Origin: Distichodus sexfasciatus
Lineage: Eukaryota; Chordata; Actinopteri; Characiformes; Distichodontidae
Assembly: GCA_032718565.1 (NCBI GenBank)
Contig: JAVGVS010000779.1
Location: 41,065-105,064, forward strand
DNA: 64,000 nt
Direction: 5' to 3'
Part shown: piece after piece, positions 32,011-43,100 of the stretch
Layout: every line of letters starts with the position of its first letter
Position numbering within the stretch: the stretch's first letter is position 1
Notes under the pieces: generated by a model
The model's database searches: none
The model's input: the letters and a program-made list of their open reading frames with translations, nothing else
Told to the model about the DNA's origin: nothing
Position numbers and translations under genes: made by a program

Positions 32011-32357
32011 GAAAGCACTCTGGAAGTGAGGTTTTGACCGCTCTCAGCAGAAAAAGTGCGCTTGGTGGACACGGGTCCTTAAGGTTCTACACTAAATTTC
32101 CTAAAAACTGTGCAGGGAGAAACGTGAGCATCAGCTTTGAGATTTGCACACAAGTCTGCTAGAATTTCGGTCTTTCCTTGTGTAGACACTAACAAGAGGT
32201 TTTACATCTTAATAAAACACGCAGGAATGTTTGTAGCAACTTCAAAGTGTGTCACGCTTCAAATCTACGCAAGCATATAAATAACGTGAAAAATGACTGC
32301 GATATAATGTGAAAACATATTGCAATGCAACAGAAGATATCATGGCATAACATTATT

Positions 32358-32743
32358 GAGTCCTTCCAGGATTTCGTGAGCCTTTTTTGAGGTTGTTGCG
32401 GCTTAAAACGCCTGATTTTGCGGCAGCAGTTCTTTTTAGGAGTTTTATTGCAATAAAGTTGCAAAAGCAAGTCAGTGTTGTAGGGGGAAAAAAGATGCAA
32501 TTATTCTTTAACAATTGATTAAAATGAAAGGAACCAAAACACTAAGTGGTAACCTTGCCAAAAAGAGAAGGTTTCAGAGATTACAGAAAATGTAATATGC
32601 TTTGTTTCCTGACGTACGGCTCAACGTTTTGCGGGAAATGACACTGACTGGTCAAAATTCCAAGGTTGCGACGAATCGACGAGAATTGGTTGAATTTGCG
32701 TTAATAGTAGCGATCGCAACATCACCAAATCCTGGAGGGTCTG
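32358..32743 (+). mobile_element. MITE with CCTCCAGGATTT-type TIRs
   Basis: Left TGAGTCCTTCCAGGATTTCG and right CCAAATCCTGGAGGGTCTGA are inverted over about 22 bp. A related partial copy is at 39215-39350 (GTCCAGGATTTCGTGACG; CAAAACGTTGAGCCATACGT). Confidence 0.65.
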
Positions 32744-34944
32744 ATTAAGAACTAGATGCATTTCTGCAAGGTTCCGTCATGCAGCTGTGGATGTGTTTGT
32801 CGGATGTTGGTGCTGTGGTTTGGATGGACTTGTTCTCCCCGATCACTTAAAAAAATATCCGTTTTTGTTTTTATTCTCAAAAAGCGACATATGGGCCGGT
32901 CAACACTTGCAGTTCACTTACCGCGTCTTTGTTTTCTGTGCTGCGCTGACTTGACGGAGGCCTTATAAGATGGAGAACATTGCTGCACAAGCTTAAATAT
33001 TTGGCTGTTAATCGATCGCACCAAAGTAAAAGGGACTGGCCGTTAAAGCAATAGTCGTTTCACCTCTGGGGTGTTAGTGCTCATGCATGTTCGCGGTACA
33101 CCAAGGCAGTGAAGAGAGAATCGCTGTTCATATAAAATGACTACTTGGTGTACCTTTTTAAAAACAAATTCATTTGCTTATTCAATAATAGCCATGACAA
33201 TCTCATTTTAGGTTTCTACACTTTTGTAATCTGCTTCTTCCTCAGGACTTAAGCTGTATTAATAGGTAAATAACTGTGCAAGTGTTACTTGATAAGCGTT
33301 CCCAATGTTTGGGGCTTTAATGCCAACTCTTACCATTTGGATACGGCGCTGTAAAGATGATTTTTCCCCCCCTCGTTTTTTAAAAATATCTGCAATATTC
33401 GTAGGCTTGCCTTTATAAAAACGATGTAACGTTACATTACGAACTCGATTTTGTGGCTCGAACAGTCTGATTAAAGCATGAACGCAAACCGACCCGATGG
33501 CCTTTATAACTGAAAACGCGACTGTGAAGCAGCGCTGGTTGTGGAGCTCGTTTTTGCTCCTGGTTAAAGATTTTTAAAAGAGCAAACTCCAATTTCTGCA
33601 AAAACTAATTTGTCCACAGTATTTTTTTTTTCTCTCGTTTATTTTGACGGTGTTTATTTATTTTATTTTTATTTTTTAAATTTGTGCTTAAGCACAAATT
33701 TGTTTAGACTTTAAAAGTTTTGTCATTTTCTTTTTGTTTTAAAGAATGATTTTGTTTTACATCAGTTCCAACATTTTTTAATTTTTATTTTATTTGAAAT
33801 AAATGTGCATCCACTTGTGAGGAGCATTAAGGATGGAGGGCTGTGGAGGTGGAAGATTCTGTACAGTGTAATTAGAGAGTCTGCTGATCGGGTGGTGATG
33901 TGATGTATTCGACTTTTTCCCTCTTCCACACTGTGGGGCAAACTTTATCTCTCATCACGTCCTGTTTTAATTCTGTGAAATGGCGAAATAAATTCTTTTC
34001 TACCAACTGGGAAAGACGACTCAGACTTTTGACTTGTGTTTCTGCTCAAACACTTGCTTTTGCTGATCTGTTTTTTGAGGTTTGTTATTCCTAAACAAGT
34101 TCTGAACTTTTCAACAAATGCCTGTGTATCTCGCTGTCTTTCTATATATCTCTATTATTCTGTACACTGTTATGTATTTGGTAAAATCGTAAACATTATT
34201 AATTTGTAAAGTGTTGCTGGGTGTCTATATATGTATATACACACACACACAACTTTGAGCTTTTAGAATATATATTTCATTTTTTTATAATAAGTAAATA
34301 ATTCAATTTTATACAAATATAATATTTAAGTAGTATATTTTTTTGTAAATGAAAATGAATCCACTAATTTTTAAGTGATGAGTATTGGATCATTTTAATT
34401 AAAATGTATATCTTTACATGTGTCCACGATTTAAAAGTACAGAAGCACATAGTTTAATAGGTACAAACTATTTGTAGATTAAAAAAAAAAAAAAGTCTTT
34501 CAAACTGATAAAAAAATAATTAAAAAAAATCTTTATAGTTAATTTGCCAAAACAATTAGCATGTAGTGACACACTTGTAGTGAACCTCTGGTGACAAATT
34601 TGCCAGATGTTTGAAGTTTTCCACCACAAATTTGCCACAAACCTAATGTGCATGTGAAAACATGACCTTTCAAGCAATTTTCAAGCAGTTTGGTTTGTTA
34701 CGAATGCCAGACAGGTATTTATGATACGGAATACCGAATTAAAATCAAAATGAATTTCATATTTTCATTTAAAAGCTTTCATGTGGACAATAAAGATCAA
34801 AACAGTAACATACAGCAATATAACTAACCAATAATAAAATAAAGGTGACAAACACCTCCAGCATCTTACAGGTATTTTACTTGTTTTACAGTTTTAATGA
34901 ACATTTCTATTTTCTTTACCTGACCGTAGGAGTCGGAACCCCGT

Positions 34945-35246
34945 CACAAGATGGCGGCGATGTTGGCGCATGCGCGGAAGCTCCGGTCAACATCTACGTG
35001 TATATACATGGAGGCTGCGGAGTGAAAGTGTGTGTAGCATGCTAATGGAGAATAAATGGAAAAGTGGGTAAAATATTTCTGTCTCAACTGCGTGACACAC
35101 GTCTGTGGCGTCGCTCCGTGATGGTGTGAGGTGTCGTTGTGAGTTTATGAGGGAAGGCGTGTGTCTGTGCTGCTGTGTTTAGGGTTAGCCTGTAGCTAGC
35201 AGGCTGGCTAGCTGGGAATCGTCCTGAGGCGACTCGGCGAGTTCAG
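34945..35246 (+). other. tmem104: tmem104 noncoding exon 1 (5'UTR)
   Basis: Sequence from the promoter cluster to donor TTCAG|GTGAGC at 35247. Short upstream ATGs are present with no long frame. Joined to acceptor CCCCAG at 37115, it leads to the tmem104 start codon 36 bases into the next exon. The start is inferred from the promoter motifs. Confidence 0.5.
34948..34980 (+). promoter_or_regulatory. tmem104: tmem104 core promoter: YY1, NRF1 and ETS sites
   Basis: AAGATGGCGGC (34948-34958, YY1 type), GCGCATGCGC (34966-34975, NRF1 palindrome) and CGGAAG (34975-34980, ETS core) lie within 33 bp and no TATA box is seen. YY1 sites of this form usually sit just downstream of the start site, so transcription probably begins near 34940. 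The pattern predicts broad housekeeping expression. Confidence 0.65.
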
Positions 35247-35723
35247 GTGAGCGTTTTTTTCCCCTCACAAATTATATTCTTATTTTCTCTCGCAAATTTG
35301 ACACAAAACGTCGGATTCGAGCTTTGACACCAACCTGCTAGTTGTCGTGTCAGAAACATGCTGTGTTACGTGGCGCTGATGTGGTGAAATTCAAAGTTTG
35401 GAGGTAAATATGTGTGGGATGATGTGACTCAGTTTTGATCGGTATACGATATAGTTCGATATATGTTTTTTACTTTATAAATTTTACTTACAACGATGTT
35501 CTCAGACGCAGTCCAGATAAAAGTAAAGACAGAGATGGCAGAGCAATACAGAAAGTAAGAGTGAATAAAATGAACCACCATCGTTTGCAATGTAGAAAGC
35601 AAGTGTAAGTTAAATTAACCACCATTATTTACACTAACCACCATAATATACAAGTGTCACCGCCATAATTTACACAGGTACTGTTGACATACACACCAAT
35701 GTGAAACAGATGTTAAATGTACA

Positions 35724-36377
35724 CAGTGTTGGGAAGGTTACTTTTAAAATGTATTCCACTACAGATTACAGAATACATGCCCCAAAATGTAGTTTGTAAC
35801 GTATTCCGTAAAGTTACTCAGTGTGAGTAACGTATTCTGAATACTTTGGATTACTTAATATATTGTCATGCTTTTTTACAACTACATGAATGTAGCAATC
35901 ACATCCTGCAAATTCTTGTTTGTTTTTCTCTACCAATTGGCTGTTAAGCCCAAATCTCCCTGAATAGACAATATATTTACTGTAGGTAGAGGAGCAAAGA
36001 GGAAATTTGCAAGTAAGAAATGCATTCCTGCCCGGGCACTGCTGGCTCTGTTGTGCTGGCTCCGGGTCCATTGTGTAACTGACGCCACCAACATTAACAG
36101 GACGCTTACATTAGAGCCTCTTATTGCGTGTTTTGTTTGGGTTTCCGGCAATGCGTGGAATTACCAAAATTAGAGAGGAAATAGAGAGGGGATAGAGAGG
36201 GGATAGCCTAACATATGAAACAGGAAAAGACCGCCGTGTAATCCATTTAATTCAACAAAGTAACTGTATTCTAATTATCACCTATTTAAACGGTAACTGT
36301 AACGGAATACAGTTACTCATATTTTGTATTCTAAATACGTAACGCCGGTACATGTATTCCGTTACTCCCCAACACTG
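35724..36377 (+). mobile_element. Inverted-repeat DNA element (CAGTGTTGGG family), 654 bp, tmem104 intron 1
   Basis: Starts CAGTGTTGGGAAGGTTAC and ends CCGTTACTCCCCAACACTG; the subterminal parts (ATTCCACTACAGATTACAGA; AACTGTAACGGAATACAGTT) are also inverted. Target duplication not evident. A well-spread teleost repeat type. Confidence 0.7.
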
Positions 36378-36430
36378 AACAGGAGTATCAACACGGTCAT
36401 GAGTCGTAGCGTGAGTTGAGTCCCAAAGCT

Positions 36431-36610
36431 TTTACATTTACATTTATGGCATTACGCAAAGCTTTTATCCAGAGTGTCTTCTGTTTTCCGAATTTGAGGG
36501 ATAGTCTCCCTGGAGCAGTTTGTGGATGAGGGTCGTGATCAGGGACCTAGTGATGGCAGTGCAGGTCATAGGATTTGAACCCACAACTGAGCGGATGCCG
36601 CAAAGAAAAG
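36431..36610 (+). repeat. SINE-like repeat with tRNA-related minus-strand B box
   Basis: ACATTTATGGCATTACGCA, CTTTTATCCAGAGTGTC, then GATTTGAACCCACAACTGAG. Matches pieces at 6550-6690 and 7960-8045, which look like the two halves of this repeat. Confidence 0.5.
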
Positions 36611-36698
36611 CTGTCGTGTGACATTCCATTTGAACTCGCCTTGCTTGATTTTGTGCATGTAAAGTTTTAAATTTGTAACATCGATTTCTAGTTGTTCA

Positions 36699-36831
36699 CA
36701 GTACTGCGCAAAAGTCTTGAGCCAGCCATCATTTCTTTACAATTAGCTAGAAATACACTCCTCAAGACTGCATTAAAACAGAATAACGTGGAAGTTTGGA
36801 AATTCGGAGGTGGCTCAGGGCTTCTGCACAG
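36699..36831 (+). mobile_element. Tc1/mariner-type MITE, about 133 bp
   Basis: Left CAGTACTGCGCAAAAGTCTT and right GGCTCAGGGCTTCTGCACAG are inverted and resemble Tc1-like termini (CAGTACTGTGCAAAAGTCTT type). No transposase. Confidence 0.6.
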
Positions 36832-37115
36832 GGAGTGCATTTTCTAATAAATTAGGTGGGTAAGTTGAATCTGTTTGCTGAATTACATTTAAATGGCTTG
36901 CACTCACTTAGGAGTAAGCCAGATTTACGTTTCATTGTTTTTCTTGTAAATTTGTGAAAGTAGCAAATAATGAATCTCGAATCCTACTGTGTCGTTGGTG
37001 ATGGAATTTTAAACAATATGTTGTACAGCTCTGTTGATAAAGTGTCAGAAAGCGGAAGATTCAGATGTTGCTAATGAAATAAATAACTTGAACACTTTTG
37101 TTAAATTTTCCCCAG

Positions 37116-37196
37116 GTTTTTCCACCGCTAACTCGGCTCGGACTTGCCAACATGGCCGGGGGCATTACAGAGACCGGGGAGCCTTACTCTCCTTCT
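37116..37196 (+). CDS. tmem104: tmem104 exon 2 with start codon
   Basis: Acceptor CCCCAG, 36 bases of 5'UTR, then ATG in a favourable context (GCCAACATGG) and 15 codons MAGGITETGEPYSPS to donor GTAAGT. The conserved MAG.ITETGE start of TMEM104 fixes this ATG. Confidence 0.9.
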
Positions 37197-40100
37197 GTAA
37201 GTCTTTACTTTATTAACGACCACCTTCTTCTATAAACACTTTGATCCTCTTCACTAGGAGTGTAATAATACAGGGATTCAGTGAACAGCAAGTTCTTGTC
37301 ATCGATCCAAAAACATCAATCAGACATCATACAGAAGACTGTTTTTCATTTAAGTGTCTAGATGAACTTGGTGATAAAAATGTCGAATCATATTTTAGTT
37401 GCTTGTCTCAAGTGTCTTGCCTGAAACGTCTGGAGCGGACGTTTTAAATGTCTGTAAAAGGCTGCACTTTTTACATTGCTCTAGTAAGCTGCCTTTAAGG
37501 TGAATTGTCTTCCATAAATCTGAGGATGAGGTTGTGGAGTGTTTAGCCTGCACATGTAGGCAGAGCTCAAGCATGCTGCACCTCCAAAAAATCCATGAAG
37601 TATAACATGAAACAATCAACATTTTAATTTCCTCATCCGATATATTTAATCATATCCCACAACCCTATTTCAAGCTACAGTCTAAAAAAATCACCCAGAA
37701 ATACACTAATCACCCTAATCATGTGGATAGGATCTTATCAGGCAGCATGTCTCTCATCAGCGGTTTGTTGCTTTAATTTACAGTGTGACAGTTTCACCAC
37801 AATCATGTGACACAACCCTCTCAGAGTTACTTATTCATCCAACAGGATAAGGAAGTTACAGTGATCACATCTGAAAAATGCATATAATGACAGAAATGAA
37901 GAAAAGACACTGCTGATAGCATTGTGAAATGTACTTCTGCTGTAGGAAGGTCTTTTACAGGCTGACATCAGCAGAAGTGTGCGTGTTCCAGCTGGAGCTT
38001 GTTTCTGCTTTGCTGAGCTTTATTATAAAAGCGTGAAGCAGCTGATGGTTGTGTAACGGTTAGCAAGTCGGCTCCATGATCGGTTCCAGTCCCCAATTGG
38101 TAAAGTTACCACTGAGGTACTCATGAGCAAGGTACCGTCCCCATGCCAAAAAGAAGCTACCCACTGTTCCTTCATGTTTGACTTGCACCTAGAGCTGAAA
38201 CGATTATTCGAATAACTCGAATAATTCGATTACAAAAAATGGTCGAGGCAGATTTTCTAGAATCGAAGCTTCGTTTAAGTCATTTTATTGGCTACAGCAT
38301 GAGTCGCTTGTGTTTCACACAGACGCTTATTAATGACGCGCAATATTTTCAGTGGCGCGATCAAAATGAGAATAGATCCCTCTGTATGTGAACATATTTG
38401 TGAGATATTGCGTGCACAAAACCAGAAGTAAATGCGTAAAAACGCATAAATGACATTTTTTTGCGATGTAAACACGCGCTGTGTTTGTGAACGCGTGAGT
38501 GTGCCCGCGTAAGCACCATTACTCGCTAAAACGCTCTGTTTCGGTCAAAACGTCCCCATTATCGCAGGCAAAATGCATATTTTATCTGATAAATAACCAC
38601 AACAACCAGCGTTTCACTCACAATACTGCCATTTATTAAGATTTTTGTTTTTTTTTTTTTAAGTTTTTTTTTAGTTTTTTTCCTTTTCTTTTTCATAGTT
38701 TTTTCCGGAATGCGCTGAACCCTTTTTTGTGACGCGGCTCCGTGGCGTGCGCGGGGGATTGTGGGAAATGCAGTTCTCTTCCAGAAAGGCCAAAAGCAAC
38801 TCATTTTATTGGCCAAATTGGTTCAAAATGACCCTTGAACTTCATGTTTCTTCATTTTCAATTGAATACAACAACATAAAGCGTATATGACTCACTTCTA
38901 CTCACACTACAATAAGCCGAATAACAAATGTATTGTCATTTTTGTTTAAAAAAAATGTATCCGATTACTTGATTAATCGATAGATTATTCGATTACAAAA
39001 ATAATCATTTGTTGCAGCCCTACTTGCACCCATAGTTCCCGGGATAGGACCATTTAGTAGAAGTTGACCGATATTGTATTTTCAGGGCCAATATTGTTAC
39101 TGATTATTGCTAGTTAACGGCCCCGTTAACCGATATATGGAAGTAATATGTAAAAAAAAGGAAGATCTGTCAAAATTTAGAATTCTGCTGAAACTCTTCT
39201 CTCCCCTCTTCTCGACCGTCCAGGATTTCGTGACGTTACGATCGCAACTATTACTGCAAATTCAGCCAACCCCCGCAAATTTACTACTGTGCAATTTTGA
39301 CCAGTTACCGCAGTCATTGTCGTATCCCACAAAACGTTGAGCCATACGTCAGCAAACTCACTTCCTTGTTAAGTTTAGAAAACACAGGGCACGTGTGATA
39401 AAAACACCTCACATTTACCTTCAAAAATGACTGATTAATGGTTAATAACAATAATAGTTGTTTTGTTCCCTTCATTTTAATTAATTTAATTAAAATTTAA
39501 TTAATGAAGAATAATTATAATTTAACTTTTATCAAAATTTAACGCCAGTTTAACTTGCTCTGGCAATAAAAAAAACACAGTAACTTTCATTGCAATTGTT
39601 TTAGAAAAGCTGCCTCAAAATCATGCATTTTAGGTTGCAACAACCAGTGGTAGCAGTTCTAGAAACAGGAGAAAGCCAAATTTGAACGTTTTAGTCCGTC
39701 AGAGCGTGTCCTACTAAATCTTTTGAATGTAAAGACAGTTTAAACAGTTTCACCTCAAATTGATTGCATTGATTGATTCAACACAGTAATGATATGAGAG
39801 TGTGAAAGCTGGCGAGGCTCAGGAGGACGTCCACCAGCGTCGGCTCAGTTTTTGCAGGCCAAAGTTCAGGCCTCGAGGAAGGCAGCGTCTGCTGTTTGAT
39901 CTGCAGCACTTGCTACATGTGTATAGAGAAGTAACATTGAAAATGTTGGTGATGTTGTGTGTAAACGGTGTGGACGTGTCAGATTTGTGTTTATGTTGTA
40001 AACACCTTTTTCATGTGCACAGGTCGGCTTTGTGTACATGTTCAACCTGATCGTAGGGACCGGAGCTCTGACCATGCCCAAGGCCTTTGCCACGGCGGGC

Positions 40101-43100
40101 TGGGTGGTGAGCCTGGCACTCATCTGTTTTTTGGCTTTTATGAGGTAAGGGATGCACAATGATATCGGATGATATTGGAATTGGTCGACAGTTGCTTTTT
40201 TTTTAAAGTAATCGGCATCGGAACATCGTGAGATTTGTGCAGTGTTAAATTTTTTATGTTTAATGTCGTCTAGTGATTTGGAGGAAAGTGGGAATCATTT
40301 TTCACTCTTGTATTTTCCTGTCCTCAGCTACATGACCACTACGTTTGTGATCGAGGCCATGGCTGCTGCTAATGCACAGATACGCTGGAAGAGGAGAGAG
40401 CAGGAAGAGGTGAGGGGCGTAACACACCAAAAACAGACAGCTACACTGCAAAAAATCAGTGTCAGAAAATAAGAAAAAGAAAAGGATAATGAGAAAAAAG
40501 TTTCCAGAATCAAGCAAAATTATCTGCCAATATAGTGAGAAAATTTATCTTGTTAAGATCTCCTAAAACAAGAAAAAAAATCTTTCTATTTTTCCATGTT
40601 TTTAGCTTTAATATTCTTAAAATAAGCAAAGTTGTCATGAATTTCTTAACTCGTAGTGGAGAGCAGGAGAACTTTTCTGTTCTCTTAGTTAAATTTCTTA
40701 TTTCATGTTAAGAAGTTCTTATAATCAGTAAATTTTTCTTAAGAAAATTGTAGCCAACGTTTCTTAAAATTAGATTATTTATCTTACACATACAAGTCTA
40801 GTCAAGTCAGTTATTCTTAAAATAAAAAAAAACAAGAAGATCTATTTTTCTTTTTAAGATTTTTTGGCTTGTTAAGATTTCATTTTTTGCAGTGTACACA
40901 TAAAACAGCAGGTTTCAGTTGCTCTCTGAGCCTCTCAGTTTGTTTCTCTGTCATTGTGTCTCTCTGCCTCATTCTCTCTGAGGCTGTCTGTCTTGGTCTG
41001 TCTGTCCTTCAGTCTTATTCTGTCTCTATGCCCTCGCTGCCTGTTGCTTTGTGTCTTTGTTGTCGTCTGTGTGTGTGCGTCTTGTTGTCTTGTTTTTTGT
41101 GCCCTCGTCTGTCTATCTGGGTTTTTCTCTGCCCCTGTGTTTTTCTGTGTGTCCTTGCTTCTGTGGAATGGGATTCGCTGCAGTTGCCCGTCTCGTCTGT
41201 GTGCCTTTGTCTCTGTTGCTGTCTCTGTGTGCATCTTTGCCTCGTTTTCTCTCTCTGTGTGTCTTTTGTGTCTCTCTCTCTGCTTCTGTCTGCGTACAGT
41301 ATTTCTCTCTGTCTTCTGTAGTTTTCCTCTGGATTTGTCCTTAAATGGGTTTAAAACTTCTACTCTCTAGAAGTAAAGCAGTCACATGCTGTTTTCACTT
41401 CTTTAATGATTAAATTTTGCATTCTTCACCAAACACACTGGATGTTACTGTTTTGTCTTACCGTCTCTGTTAGTCGGTTGAACTCTACTCACTTCACATA
41501 AATACATAAATACACTGGTGTCTGTGCATTTCCCTCTGTGTAGATTAAGGACAGCGACTCCAGTTCTGACTATTCGGACGATGAGGTCACTGTTCGGGGA
41601 CGGTCAGATCAAGTGGAAACTCGGCCCATTCTTTCCGTCCGTGAGTACTCGGCTTATTCGTTTACTGACTCTCATGACGTGTGTTTTTCTCCTTCATCCA
41701 GCAGTGACATTTGGCTTTAAAATTATTTCCTTTCCCCCGTGGTGAGAACGTACAGGGTCGGTGGACCACTTTGAAATTGTGGAAAGAGTTGAGATGGGAC
41801 AGATGGCCTCCATGTTCTTCAACAAAGGTAGGAATTCTCACTCCGAACATATCACTCTGAACGGAATATATCGGATGACGAAGTTAAAACATGTACTGTT
41901 TTGGCGTAAACACATCGAATAAGAAAATTGGGCTGCCAAATCAGACGCCGCTCCTTAATTAACACTGTACATAAAATAATCACACTCGGATCAAGTTTTC
42001 ACACTTCTTATCGGTTTGTATAAAGTCTGATTTCTCTGATTTCAGCAGCTGAAGGTCGTATGAGGTTCTCCATCCTAATATCCAGTGGCAGTGATATGAG
42101 CTATTGCTTCTTAATGGGTGTAATTAGAAATGGTTAAATTGCCCCTCGGCTTCCCAGACTCCCTCATTGCACCAGTTTAATCTTCACGTTACATACACCT
42201 GAGTGTGTGTGTGTGTTAGAGACGGATAAAAACCAGAAAGCCCAGATAATGAAAACTACAGGCAAATTGAAAAGAGAACAGTTTTCACCTTGAAGTGATT
42301 TCCTCCACCTTTCTCTCTCTCTCCCTCCATCTCTCCCCAAGTCCCATTAGAACCCGCATCGCTTTTAGGTTCCGAGCGGCTGTGTAATACGTCAACAACA
42401 TTGCTTTTGGCGTCTTTTCCAAATGTGCAGATTCTAGAAACACCTTCCCGCCCGGCCCGCGTTGTTTACGGTAGTTCTGTTCCTTCTCTCACTGAGCTGG
42501 TCAAGTTTTAAAGCCATTCTTGTTCATAGAGGCGGTTTCGAAAAAAATTAATTGAAATAGAAATTTAATTGAAATTAGGGGTGTGGAGGTGGCGAAGTGC
42601 GCAGTTGAATCAAACTAGCGGCAAGCAGATGAGTCACATGACCAGGTTTGGTTTAAACTTAGGCAGTGTCTGTCTGACTTAAGCCTGGGCTATACTGAAT
42701 GGCTTACTACTCAACATATGTAGGTGAACCCAAACGCAGAGTCGACAGAACCGGGTCGCAGGCACAGGATTAGATCGATGAAAAACCAAGAGTTTAGTCC
42801 AGCAGATGTCAAAACCAGAAAACACAATCCACAGAGCAAACAAATCCAAATCGCCAGAAGCAGAGGGGTAATCCAAAAAACCGAAAGCAAGGGTCAAAAC
42901 CGAGGCAGGAAAACACAAAGAACGCTCGGTAAGTACTAGGCATAACAATACTTAACGGGGAATGGTTGTAACTGAAAGTGCTTAAATACTGGTGATGTGG
43001 ATGTGATTGGCTAAAACTCAGTCTGAGTTGATCTGGTAGTCAGGGGTAATTGTGAACGTCTGGAACTGGAGTCCTGGTCAGATGGCCCTTCCGATGAGGT

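Larger units (their letters stand above)
28280..34940. other. tnpo2-tmem104 interval, mostly repeat-derived, no coding exon seen
   Basis: Contains repeat fragments (28815-29090 related to 39055-39190; 29205-29420; a family A piece at 29625-29720), the nested element 31328-32010, the MITE 32358-32743, a short ATT run at 30127-30148, and an AT-rich stretch 33600-34700. Possible poly(A) signals are ATTAAA near 30160 and AATAAA at 33798-33803 and 33987-33992; the last, in unique sequence, could mark a distal tnpo2 3' end. No ORF here resembles a known protein. Confidence 0.45.

Noticed and set aside
40869..41370. Plus-strand frames of 97-150 codons rich in Cys, Leu and Ser
   Set aside because: They come from a TCTG-rich low-complexity intronic tract between two tmem104 exons.
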